From: Fretibacterium fastidiosum
Lineage (GTDB): Bacteria; Synergistota; Synergistia; Synergistales; Aminobacteriaceae
Assembly: GCF_964642095.1 (NCBI RefSeq)
Contig: NZ_OZ209244.1
Coordinates: 868,001-932,000, forward strand
Length of the DNA stretch: 64,000 bases
Direction of reading: 5' to 3'
Shown: positions 43,075-51,323 of the stretch, in pieces
Layout of the letters: every line of letters starts with the position of its first letter
Numbering within the stretch: position 1 is the first letter of the stretch
Translations under genes and position numbers: made by a program
Notes under the pieces: generated by a model
Databases searched by the model: none
What the model was told of the DNA's origin: nothing
The model's input: the letters and a program-made list of their open reading frames with translations, nothing else

Positions 43075-44180
43075 CGCCGGTCAACCCTCCAGGCGAAGAA
43101 CAGCGCAACGGCCAGGAAGAGCAGGTTCGGTCCCCAGCCCGCCAGCGAGGGCCAGATGGCCCCGGCCTCTCCCAGGGCACGGCACATGGACATGACGACG
43201 TAGTAGGCGAACACGATGACGACGCTGATGCCGAAGCCGACTCCCGACCCCCGCCGGCCCTGGCGCGACGCGCCGAACCCCGCCCCCAACACCGCCATGA
43301 TGACGCAGGCCCAGGGCACCCCCAGCTTGAGGTGGAACATCACCCACAGGCGGGAGAGGTCCGCCCCCACGGAGCTGGACTGCTGTATGTAGCGCCACAG
43401 CTCGTGGGCGCTCATGTCCACCGGCCGCTTCGTGCTCATCTGCAGCTGTTCGGGCGACAGGTTCAGGGCAAGCCTCTGGCGCTCGAAGCGCAGGAGGAGG
43501 GTGACCTCCCCGTCCCGGTCCACCTCGTAGACGCGCCCGTCCTCGATCCACCACTGCCCCTCCTGCCACAGGCCCCGCTCGGCGGTCAGCGTACGCGCCA
43601 GGCGGTCCCGGTCGAACTCATGCACCATGACGCCGCGCATCACGCCCTGCTTCGCGTCCAGCTGGTCCACGTACAGCACGCGGCGCAGCACGCCGTCCTC
43701 CTCCTCCCGCAGGAAGACCTTTTCCTGCACGGCGGAGGCCTGATTCTTCAGGATCTCGTACTTCATCAGACGGTCCGCCGCCTCGGTGGTGAAGGGGACC
43801 ACGGTCTCGTTGAAGGCCAGCGCCAGGAGGGAGACGAGAAGGGACGCCTCGACGACGGGCCGCAACACGCGGGAGAAGGGGATTCCAAGGGACTTGAGCG
43901 CGATGAGCTCGCTGCCACTCCCCAGGGAGGACATGCCCAAAAGGGTGGCCAGAAGCGACGACATGGGCAGCGTCATGGCCACCACCTCGGGCAGGCGATA
44001 GAAGAAGAGTCGCGTCACCACCCCCAGGGAGACGCCCTGCTCGATGATGAGCCTCGCGGCCTGAAAGAGCAGGTCCCCCGCCACGAAGATCAGCGTGAAG
44101 ATCAGGATGCCAAACAGGAACGGGCCGGCGACGGCCCCCAGGATGAGGCGGTCCAAAAGCCGCGGCCTGAAGGGGTTCAT
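43071..44180 (-). CDS. LptF/LptG-family lipopolysaccharide export permease
   Basis: This 369-residue inner-membrane protein of the YjgP/YjgQ family extracts LPS for transport to the outer membrane. It has three N-terminal membrane segments (LLDRLILGAVAGPFLFGILI; VTRLFFYRLPEVVAMTLPMS), a periplasmic domain at about 110-260 and three C-terminal segments ending in AVALFFAWRVDRR. Only one such gene is here; the full transporter needs two plus LptB. Its start overlaps the upstream GGDEF-like gene by 4 nt. Whether it is LptF or LptG cannot be told. Confidence 0.9.
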   Translation of the reverse strand: MNPFRPRLLDRLILGAVAGPFLFGILIFTLIFVAGDLLFQAARLIIEQGVSLGVVTRLFFYRLPEVVAMTLPMSSLLATLLGMSSLGSGSELIALKSLGIPFSRVLRPVVEASLLVSLLALAFNETVVPFTTEAADRLMKYEILKNQASAVQEKVFLREEEDGVLRRVLYVDQLDAKQGVMRGVMVHEFDRDRLARTLTAERGLWQEGQWWIEDGRVYEVDRDGEVTLLLRFERQRLALNLSPEQLQMSTKRPVDMSAHELWRYIQQSSSVGADLSRLWVMFHLKLGVPWACVIMAVLGAGFGASRQGRRGSGVGFGISVVIVFAYYVVMSMCRALGEAGAIWPSLAGWGPNLLFLAVALFFAWRVDRR

Positions 44181-45295
44181 TGTGCGTTCAGCGTGTACTT
44201 TCTGGCCATGGACGCGATGAGGCCGTCCACCAGCGACCTCGCGTTCGGCACGTCGTCCGTGCTCTCAAAGGAGGCAGCGACGTGAAGCGCTGTGACCTCG
44301 GAAAGGGAGCGATGGTCCTGGTTCAGCGTCCCCAGGAGCCCCAGCATTTTCTTGACGACGGCCTCCGCCGAAGCGGCGGGGCATTCGGGAAGCATCAACA
44401 TCAGTTCCCGATCCCCCGACGGGGCGGCGACATCCGAGGTGCGGAGGCTCTTTCGGATGAGGGCGCCGTAGGCGACGAAGGCCTCCCTGGAGTCGGGGTC
44501 CCGCTCCGCGGCGGCGGAGAACACGAGGCGGATCAGCAGCACGGTCAGCGGGTGTCCGTAGCGCCGCGTCCGATAGAGCTCCTCGTCCAGGCGCATCATG
44601 GCGTAGCGGAAGGTCTGCAGGCCCGTGACGGGGTCCGTCAGGGCCGTTGCGCCCGCTTCGGGGGCGGGAGCTGCCACACGTTCGTTGAGCTGAAAATAGT
44701 AGCGGTCGTCCTCCATGGGGCGCTGGATCACGTCCCACGTCCTTCCACCCAGCGTGGCGGTGGCGTCCCCCGGCGTCAGCAGCACGGCGACGCTCTGGCC
44801 CTTCACCGCCTCCAGGGGCAGCTGCGCGGCCTCCAGCATGCCGCTGCTGACGCTCTCGACGACGCCCTCTCCGTCCGTGACGACGAAGGGCACGGGCAGG
44901 CGGACCTCCGTCTCGTCCGTCCCCTTCGGCGCGGCAGGGCCGGGCCGCCTCCGACGATAGTGGTAGAGGTTCACCAGCGCGACGGCCCCGCACACGGCCA
45001 TGATGACGCCCACCCACTGGAACATGCGCGCGCCGCGGCTCAGGGCCAGGGGACAGAGCAGGATCCCCTGAGCGACGAGCTGCAGCGGCAGGAGCCCGAC
45101 ACCGAAGCCATGGACGATGAAGAGCCCGTAGAGCGCCGAGAGGACGACGAACAGGAGGCCCGTCATCCCCCAAAACGACGGGTTCACGGGCTCCGCGCTC
45201 AACGGCGAGCCCATGGCGCCCGCCACGAAGACGGTGGCGACGGCGACTGCCGGGGGCAGCGTGAGCCATTGAAAGAGCGAGCCGTTTCGGTCCAT
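44177..45295 (-). CDS. Membrane protein with degenerate GGDEF domain
   Basis: This 372-residue protein has three or four N-terminal membrane segments (residues 12-115), a PAS-like middle (about 133-205) and a GGDEF-like domain at 215-370. The opening motif DPVTGLQTFRYAMMRLDEEL is good, but where GGDEF is expected the sequence reads SGDRELMLMLPE, so cyclase activity is doubtful; it may bind c-di-GMP or GTP. It heads the coupled lptF-lpxI-lpxB-...-lpxK chain, linking lipid A synthesis with a signalling-type protein. ATG 45295 is 3 nt after the stop of a 27-codon ORF. Confidence 0.78.
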   Translation of the reverse strand: MDRNGSLFQWLTLPPAVAVATVFVAGAMGSPLSAEPVNPSFWGMTGLLFVVLSALYGLFIVHGFGVGLLPLQLVAQGILLCPLALSRGARMFQWVGVIMAVCGAVALVNLYHYRRRRPGPAAPKGTDETEVRLPVPFVVTDGEGVVESVSSGMLEAAQLPLEAVKGQSVAVLLTPGDATATLGGRTWDVIQRPMEDDRYYFQLNERVAAPAPEAGATALTDPVTGLQTFRYAMMRLDEELYRTRRYGHPLTVLLIRLVFSAAAERDPDSREAFVAYGALIRKSLRTSDVAAPSGDRELMLMLPECPAASAEAVVKKMLGLLGTLNQDHRSLSEVTALHVAASFESTDDVPNARSLVDGLIASMARKYTLNAQ

Positions 45296-45298
45296 GGC

Positions 45299-45382
45299 TC
45301 AGCGGCGCGGAAGGGACGAATACAGCCCGAGGACGCGGCCCATCGGCAGCCCGGACAGCTGGAACGGCGTTATGGCCTTCAA
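45299..45382 (-). CDS. Small ORF at the head of the lipid A operon
   Basis: This 27-codon ORF reads MKAITPFQLSGLPMGRVLGL then YSSLPRR. Its start is TTG 45382 with an excellent AAGGAGGT 9 nt upstream. Its stop lies 3 nt before the ATG of the GGDEF-like gene, which has no clear Shine-Dalgarno of its own, so re-initiation may be needed. No known family. It may be a leader peptide or simply a short coupled protein. Confidence 0.5.
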   Translation of the reverse strand: MKAITPFQLSGLPMGRVLGLYSSLPRR

Positions 45383-45596
45383 GGTTGCACGACCTCCTTA
45401 TCGAAAAAAGCGCTGCCTCGCTCCGCAAAAGCTTTTGGACGCCCCTTTCGCGGTCCGACGGAGGCGTCCGTCAGCAATTTCTTTAGATTCAACGAGGGCC
45501 CGCAAGGCGATCGGCGCCTCGCGGACCGGTTTTCGTCACTCAAAATAACGTCAAGTTTATTATAGCCCAACGGAGCCCTTTTGGAGCGCTCCCTCC
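45383..45596 (-). other. Upstream region of the lipid A operon
   Basis: No gene is supported. On the minus strand TATAAT lies near 45556-45561 without a good -35. A GGACGCC/GGCGTCC stem occurs around 45437-45470. An open frame crosses but has no ribosome binding site. Confidence 0.35.
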
Positions 45597-47141
45597 TCAG
45601 CGGTACAGCAGTTCCTCCCCCGACGGGTAGCTCAGGGCGTAGTCCACCACGATCTCCACGGTCTCGCCAGCCTTGACGGACAGCTCCCACGTCAGGCGGT
45701 TCTCCGGATCGCGCTCCGCAGGAGCCGGCTCGATGCGCTTCACCTCCAGCTTCACCTTGTCGTCCGTGGGGATGGGCAGGCGGTCCCGCACCGTGACCGT
45801 GCGGTCCTCGGCCATGCCGTTCGTCACCTTGATCCTGTAGCCGTTGGTGGACACGCCGCTGAACCAGGAGGAGCCGGTCTTGGCCACGAGCGGCTCCTTG
45901 CTGGCGGTGATGAGGGGCGCGTAGCCGAAGGGGAGCCGCATCTGCCCCACGCCGTACTCCGGAAGGGAGGTGACGCCCGCCGGCGCGCCGTCCACCATGA
46001 GGTCCGCGCGCCCTGGGATCAGAGAGGTCTCGGCGTTGTCCATGCTGGCGACAAGCCAGGCGCTCCCGCGCTGCTCCGGGATGAGGACCAGCAGGGGCTT
46101 TCCCGTGAGGTCGATGCGCCCCAGCGTGAAGGTGGAGGGCAGTCCCGCGCCGGAGAGCGTGCCCTGTCCCGTCACCGTGCGGTCGGAGAGGGTCGTCGTC
46201 ATCGTCAGACGCCTGGGGGCCGGTCGGGCGGCCTCTGCGGAGGGGGCGGCTACAGCATAAGGCGCTATGGCCCCCGCATCACTCATCGACCTCCGGAACT
46301 TGCGGACGTCACCGTCCTGCTCTTTGGGCTTCAGCGCCACGCGCAGCGGCGCCAGCTCCGGCGCCCGGACGCCCTCGTCCTGTGCCTTCGTGTGGAACGT
46401 GACGACACCGCTGTAGTCCAGCCCCGTGCGCTGCTCGGCCAGGGCGAAGAGGTCCGTCTCGATGGCTCCCGTTGCGGTGGTCAGGTTCATGGTGTACCGG
46501 GGGGACCACTCGGCAGCCTCTGCAAAGGCCTCCAGCAGGAGGACCGCGTCGCCGTGCCCGTGCCCGGACACCAAAAGGAACGAACCCGCGCCGTCGGGGG
46601 TCCGAGCCTCCAGCTCCTCCCTCAGGACCTCGAGCTTCTCCGTCTCCAGGGCGAGCGCCGTGGTCAGCTCCGCCAGCTCCTTCTCCGCATCGAGCTTCAG
46701 GGTCTGGGCCTCCCGGACGTAGGCGATGAGGTCCCGCGCCTGGGTCCCGTCCTCGGGGGCGGGGTCGATGGCCTCCAGCAGACGGAGCGTCTGCTGGAAC
46801 GCGCTCTTTCGGGCGTTGAGGCGCGCCACGGCCGCCGCCTGAGCCTCCACCTCCGCCTTCAGTCCCGCCAGGGCGGGAGGCGTCCAGTCGGCCCGTCGGC
46901 GGCTCACCACCTTGAAGTCCTCGGCGTCGAGGGGGTTCAAGAGGCGCACGGAGTCCTCCCGAAACGCGCCGGGCAACTCGATCTCAAAGTCCCCCTGCGA
47001 CGCGACCTCCAGGACGAACTTCGCTCCGGACGGGTAGAGGTCCAGCGAGCGGACGGTGAAGTCCGCCGCCTGCGCCGCACACGCCCAGCCGAACGTCGTC
47101 AGGAGGGCCAGCGCCAGGACGCCAAACAGCGACAGTTTCAT
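45597..47141 (-). CDS. Secreted DUF4139-type protein
   Basis: This 514-residue exported protein starts at ATG 47141 (AAGGAGAGG upstream), with signal peptide LSLFGVLALALLTTFGWACA and mature start near AADFTVRSL. Residues 85-190 are a coiled coil rich in Glu/Leu. The C-terminal 330 residues match the DUF4139 (mucoidy-inhibitor MuiA-like) beta domain: DYSGVVTFHTKA, YRIKVTNGMAEDRTVTVRDR LPIPTDDKVKLEV in the terminal repeat, and RLTWELSVKAGETVEIVVDY near the end. Function in bacteria is unknown; periplasmic or surface location is expected. It is monocistronic. Confidence 0.8.
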   Translation of the reverse strand: MKLSLFGVLALALLTTFGWACAAQAADFTVRSLDLYPSGAKFVLEVASQGDFEIELPGAFREDSVRLLNPLDAEDFKVVSRRRADWTPPALAGLKAEVEAQAAAVARLNARKSAFQQTLRLLEAIDPAPEDGTQARDLIAYVREAQTLKLDAEKELAELTTALALETEKLEVLREELEARTPDGAGSFLLVSGHGHGDAVLLLEAFAEAAEWSPRYTMNLTTATGAIETDLFALAEQRTGLDYSGVVTFHTKAQDEGVRAPELAPLRVALKPKEQDGDVRKFRRSMSDAGAIAPYAVAAPSAEAARPAPRRLTMTTTLSDRTVTGQGTLSGAGLPSTFTLGRIDLTGKPLLVLIPEQRGSAWLVASMDNAETSLIPGRADLMVDGAPAGVTSLPEYGVGQMRLPFGYAPLITASKEPLVAKTGSSWFSGVSTNGYRIKVTNGMAEDRTVTVRDRLPIPTDDKVKLEVKRIEPAPAERDPENRLTWELSVKAGETVEIVVDYALSYPSGEELLYR

Positions 47142-47204
47142 TGTTTCCTCTCCTTTCATAGATCGTGTTCCGGGCCAGGGCCCGGCTTCCGCCGCTATTG
47201 TAGC

Positions 47205-47282
47205 ATGAAGAAGGGGAAGCCCCAACCGCAGGGGCAGCCCCCCTTGCAGGGGAGGCAATCCATATTAAACGCGAATTGGTAT
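47205..47282. repeat. MITE-like repeat family I, partial copy R6
   Basis: Only one half remains: an interior GGGGCAGCCCCCCTTGCAGG stretch, then ATCCATA and the family end TTAAACGCGAATTGGTAT at 47265-47282. The opposite inverted end is missing. Confidence 0.7.
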
Positions 47283-47446
47283 CAGGTATTTTTCTCCGTC
47301 ATTCGGGCTGTCAGATCATGAACGAGGGCACGTGGGCTCAATGGGTTCCGGGACGGAAATGCAGGGCGCGGCAGACACGTATCCAGCGGGCCATCTCTCC
47401 GAGGTCGGGGACGCGCGCGGAGAGCACCAGGGCATCCTTCTACAAG

Positions 47447-49018
47447 CTACAAGCAGACGAGCGCCGTGTGCTTTTTCGCGTCGACGACGATGACCGCGGA
47501 CGTCATGGCGCGGCCCTCTCCGTCGTAGGGTTTTGCATAGCCCTTCTCCTCGATCTGCTTCCGACCCTCGTCCCGAAGCCTCGCGATCTCGCCCGCGCTC
47601 CGCGCCAGCTTGAACTCCAGCACCACTGCGCGGTTCGGGAAAAGGACCAGGACATCGCTTCGCCCCCGGTTCGTGGGGACCTCCCCGTGGGCCGTGATGC
47701 CCGCCCCACGCAGGAGCATCAAAAACAGAGATCGGTACAGGGACTCGTTCCGCCGGGTGAAATCCTGGTAGGGGATGCCGGCCAGCGCGGTGTTGTACAG
47801 CCTGACCGCCCCCTCGATATCCCCGTCCTTCAGCGCGCGCCAGAGGTTCGAGCCAAGGGCCGTGAAGCCCTCCACACGATAGACGTTATCCAGGTACAGG
47901 CGCGAGATGGAGTTCAGGACCTCGCGGTTGGGATAGTCCAGAGTCAGCTCCTGCTCCTCCGCGGATTCGATGGTCAGATAGCCGCTCTGGAAGAGGAAGC
48001 TCTCCGGCCTAGCCCGCTCGATCTCCTGGCTGTCCGCGAAGTCGGCGGGGACGCTTTTGTGCCGATAGACCTCCGGGTCGTCGATCCCGTGGCTGCGCAG
48101 ATAGGAGAGGATGAACGTGGGGGAGCCCGAGTGATACCAGTAGTTTTTGAACTCCCTGTCGGCCAGGAAGTTAAGGATCGAGAAGGGATTGTAGAGCCGC
48201 GTTTTGCCGTCGAAGCAGAAGCCGTCGTAGTAGTCCTTCATCCGCATCAAGAGCTCCTGGCGGGAGAGGCTCATCTTGCCGGCTGCGTCGTCGATCCAGT
48301 CCGCGAAGTCGGCCTCGAGCTCCTCCTGTGTGTAGCCCACGACGTCGCCAAACTCCTCCACCATGGAGATGTCCCGCAGGTTGTTCATGGCGGAGAAGAC
48401 ACCCGTCTTCGTGAACTTGGAGATGCCGGTCAGCATGACAAAGCGGAGGTACTCGTCGCAGCCCTTCAGGACGGTGTAGAAGCTACGGAGCGCTTCGCGC
48501 ATGGCCTCCGCCGCCTCCAGGTTTCCGATCTTGTCCAGGATGGGCTTGTCGTACTCGTCGATCAGCACGACGACCGGCCCGCCCTGGTCATAAAGCCCGG
48601 AGATCATCCCCTTGAAGGCGCCTCCAGGCTCGTCTGCATCGCTTCGGGTCAACGTTATCCCGTGCCTGTGGCTCCGATCGGTAAGCTCCGCCACGAGGTT
48701 CTTCTCGAAGCACGCGACGTCCCGCACGTCCATCATGCTCATGTCGAGCCGCAGCACCGGCGCGGGGTGTTTCGCCTGCTCCGCCACCCACGCCTCGGCG
48801 GCCAAGCCCTTGAAGAGTTCGGCCTTCCCACGGAACATCGCGTCGAGCGTCGAGAGCGTCAACGACTTGCCGAACCGCCGGGGGCGGGACAGGAAACAAC
48901 GGTCAGAGCTGACAAGTTCCATCAGCCGCGCCGTCTTGTCCACATAAAGATGCCCCCGCTTCCGCAGCCTCTCGAAGCTCTGGATGCCTATAGGCAGAGT
49001 TTGAAGTTTTTCGCTCAT
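47447..49018 (-). CDS. AAA-ATPase/PD-(D/E)XK nuclease-like protein, copy 1
   Basis: This 523-residue protein has an N-terminal AAA-ATPase-like domain (Walker A FLSRPRRFGKSLTLST, Walker B VVLIDEYDKPI, then LTGISKFTKTGVFSAMNNL) and a C-terminal PD-(D/E)XK nuclease-fold domain whose active-site motif is RSDVLVLFPNRAVVLEFK. Both motifs look intact. The family is expanded in Synergistota, Bacteroidota and clostridia; its role is unresolved. It is nearly identical to the gene at 56778 over the C-terminal 370 residues but differs in residues 15-40 and 100-150. A TAGAAT box at 49059-49064 is conserved upstream of both copies and may be the -10. Confidence 0.88.
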   Translation of the reverse strand: MSEKLQTLPIGIQSFERLRKRGHLYVDKTARLMELVSSDRCFLSRPRRFGKSLTLSTLDAMFRGKAELFKGLAAEAWVAEQAKHPAPVLRLDMSMMDVRDVACFEKNLVAELTDRSHRHGITLTRSDADEPGGAFKGMISGLYDQGGPVVVLIDEYDKPILDKIGNLEAAEAMREALRSFYTVLKGCDEYLRFVMLTGISKFTKTGVFSAMNNLRDISMVEEFGDVVGYTQEELEADFADWIDDAAGKMSLSRQELLMRMKDYYDGFCFDGKTRLYNPFSILNFLADREFKNYWYHSGSPTFILSYLRSHGIDDPEVYRHKSVPADFADSQEIERARPESFLFQSGYLTIESAEEQELTLDYPNREVLNSISRLYLDNVYRVEGFTALGSNLWRALKDGDIEGAVRLYNTALAGIPYQDFTRRNESLYRSLFLMLLRGAGITAHGEVPTNRGRSDVLVLFPNRAVVLEFKLARSAGEIARLRDEGRKQIEEKGYAKPYDGEGRAMTSAVIVVDAKKHTALVCL

Positions 49019-49436
49019 AATCCCGTCACCTCGCTTCGATTGAGTGTTTTATGACCTTATTCTAGCAGAGATGGAGGGGGGATTGTGAAGACCCTCATTC
49101 ACTCGGCGCCTCCTGTGCTTTCAGGAGGTGCCGGCATTTGAGACTTCAGGAATTTCGGAGAGGAGAACAGCTTTTGAGGAACTTCGAGAATTTGCCTGTT
49201 GTACTTGGCCTGACAGCCCGGCATTTACCTGTTACATTTGGCTTGACAATCCAGCGCCTGAAAAAATTTCGGCGTTGTGCCGCTTTTTGTTCTTTCCACG
49301 CTCATGCGCACACCGGCAGGATTAAAGTGCTTGCCCAGCATTTTTACGCCCAGCAGCTAACCGCCAACGCAGAGAGCCGCCGTTACGTCAAGAGAAGTCG
49401 GAATGTTTTACGGGGCGCACTATAATCAGCCCCGGT
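49019..49436. other. Intergenic region at the left edge of the island
   Basis: No convincing gene. It contains the presumed upstream region of nuclease copy 1, a hairpin GGCGCCTCCTG with CAGGAGGTGCC (49104-49132), and lower-GC sequence from about 49190 on, where the island begins. Small open frames on the plus strand (49128-49425) have no family features and no ribosome binding site. Confidence 0.4.
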
Positions 49437-49564
49437 TCAAGGAGATTGAGAGAACTTGCATATTGCCGCAAAGGACAGCATAATGAGATAGCCGATGCCG
49501 ATCATCAGAAGGACAGTACGATAACAAGGACGAACACCTTGAAGTTCAGGATTTTTGATTTCAT
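49437..49564 (-). pseudogene. Fragment of a small membrane protein
   Basis: An ATG at 49564 with AGGAGGAG upstream opens a frame of 19 residues (MKSKILNFKVFVLVIVLSF) that stops at 49505. A second frame continues the hydrophobic character (LLMIGIGYLIMLSFAAICKF) to 49437, as if one frameshift had split it. It follows the ABC transporter pair and may have been a third component. The family is not recognised. Confidence 0.35.
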
Positions 49565-49574
49565 GTTTCTCCTC

Positions 49575-51323
49575 CTAAGATGATTTGAAAGTATAATTTC
49601 CAGCCTGATTTTGCAATTTCCACAGCCGGGAGTAGAGTCCGTCCGTCCCAACAAGCTGGTCGTGGGTCCCATGCTGCGTGATCCTGCCGTTTTCAAGGAC
49701 AAGGATCAGCTGTGCGCCGCGCACGGTTTTCAGCCGGTGTGCGATCATAATTACGGTGCGCTCTTTGGATATTTCATCCAGTGCCTTTTGCACCATTGCC
49801 TCGTTGTCTGCGTCTAGGGAGGCGGTAGGCTCGTCCAGAAGCAAGATCGAAACATCCTTCAAAAATGCTCTCGCCAGCGAGATGCGCTGCCGTTCACCCC
49901 CGGACAGGGTTGCGCCGCCTTCGCCCACCACCGTATCGTAGCCCTCCGGTAACGCTGAAATGAAGTCGTGGCAGCGCGCTTTCCGGCAGGCGTCGATTAT
50001 TTTTTGTTCGGTGATGTTCTCATCCCCAAAGCACAGATTTTCCCGTATTGTCCCCCGGAACAGATAGGCGTTTTGCATCACCATAGATACCTGCGAAAGC
50101 AGGCTTTCCGGCACAATGCTGCGAAGCTCTTTCCCGGCAAAACGTACCTGTCCCTGCTGATAGTCCCAGAATCGCGCCATCAGCCGCAGAAGCGTAGATT
50201 TGCCGCTGCCGGAGGGCCCTGTCAGCGCAGTAAGCGCCCCTGCCGGCGTTTCAAAGCTCACGTCATGGATCACATCGTTGCCCTCCGTGTAGCAGAAGGA
50301 AACGCGGTCAAACGCATAGCTGTCGCCGTGGTCGATTTCGTCCGTACCGGAAGGGGCAGGCGTTGTCATCACCCTGTCCAGACGTTCACCGGAGAGCGCC
50401 ATGCCCCGCAGAGCGGAAAGGCTGCTCACAAGGGTAAGCGCCGGTTCGGTCAGCTTTGTGGCAATCACAAGAAAGCCCGCGAAGTCCAATATGGTAAGAC
50501 TGCCGCCCAGCAGCAGATACAATCCCACTGCCGCTGTCACGGGAACAACGAATTTGACCAGCGAGGCACACAGGGTAGAAAGGCTGCCTGCAACGGCCTC
50601 GTCCTGCAGAGATTCCCTGCGCAGGTCTGAAAACGCTTTTTCCAGAGCATCGAATCCGTTGCCGGTACGGTGGTAGGCTTTGAGGTCTTTCATACCGTGC
50701 AGGTATTCATTGAGCTGCGTTGCAGCTCTTGTCTTGGCCTCCATAACGGAGCGGCTGTGCTTTTCCTTAACCTTTGTAATTTGCAGCATCAGGATTGCGC
50801 AGACAGGCAGCATGGCAAAAATCGCCACCGCCATGTGCCAGTCGAAGAACAGCATACAAACAAAGGAAAGCAGCAGCAGGAAGCCTACGCCGATGGGATA
50901 GGGCAGCCAGAAGCACATGGTATATTCCACATTGGCAAAATCGCCTGCAAAGGAGCTGATCAGCTCGCCGGATTCCTTTGAGGAAAAGAAGCCGAGGCTT
51001 TGACGGCGCAGCTTTTGAATATAAGCGATACGCTTATCTGCGGTGTCGTGATAAGCCCGCCCGTAGGTGTTGTAGTAGGAAATCAGCTCCACTGCGTATT
51101 GCAGGAGGACATAGCCAAGCCCAATGATAGCTATTTTTGTCAATAGTGAAATGTCCAGCGTATAGGGCAGATAAAACGCCTGCCCCAAGAGATAAATCGC
51201 CCTATATGCGAGGATGGCGGGAAGTATGCTGGACGACTGAGAGAGAAACAGCCACAGCGTCGGCGCAAGGATCTGCTTCGGGTGGTGGAAGGTAAATTGC
51301 CGGATCATCTTAAACATGGGCAA
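49575..51323 (-). CDS. ABC transporter, fused permease-ATPase, subunit B
   Basis: This 582-residue type-I half-transporter has six membrane segments in residues 20-310 and a C-terminal ATPase: Walker A LTGPSGSGKSTLL, signature LSGGERQRISLARA, Walker B SILLLDEPTASLD, H-loop MIAHRLKTV. It overlaps the preceding ABC gene by 14 nt, so the two form a heterodimer. GC content and codon use are visibly lower than in the surrounding chromosome, suggesting transfer from a Firmicutes-like donor. A divergent AraC regulator plus two fused half-transporters is the arrangement of siderophore-linked YbtPQ/IrtAB-type systems; the substrate is not known. Confidence 0.88.
   Translation of the reverse strand: MPMFKMIRQFTFHHPKQILAPTLWLFLSQSSSILPAILAYRAIYLLGQAFYLPYTLDISLLTKIAIIGLGYVLLQYAVELISYYNTYGRAYHDTADKRIAYIQKLRRQSLGFFSSKESGELISSFAGDFANVEYTMCFWLPYPIGVGFLLLLSFVCMLFFDWHMAVAIFAMLPVCAILMLQITKVKEKHSRSVMEAKTRAATQLNEYLHGMKDLKAYHRTGNGFDALEKAFSDLRRESLQDEAVAGSLSTLCASLVKFVVPVTAAVGLYLLLGGSLTILDFAGFLVIATKLTEPALTLVSSLSALRGMALSGERLDRVMTTPAPSGTDEIDHGDSYAFDRVSFCYTEGNDVIHDVSFETPAGALTALTGPSGSGKSTLLRLMARFWDYQQGQVRFAGKELRSIVPESLLSQVSMVMQNAYLFRGTIRENLCFGDENITEQKIIDACRKARCHDFISALPEGYDTVVGEGGATLSGGERQRISLARAFLKDVSILLLDEPTASLDADNEAMVQKALDEISKERTVIMIAHRLKTVRGAQLILVLENGRITQHGTHDQLVGTDGLYSRLWKLQNQAGNYTFKSS

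Noticed and set aside
47330..47446. Short minus-strand frame ending in ARWIRVCRALHFRPGTH
   Set aside because: It may be a gene remnant between repeat R6 and the nuclease gene, but I recognise no family and it is too short to support.
49128..49425. Two overlapping plus-strand frames near the island edge
   Set aside because: No ribosome binding site, no family features and unusual composition; left as non-coding.
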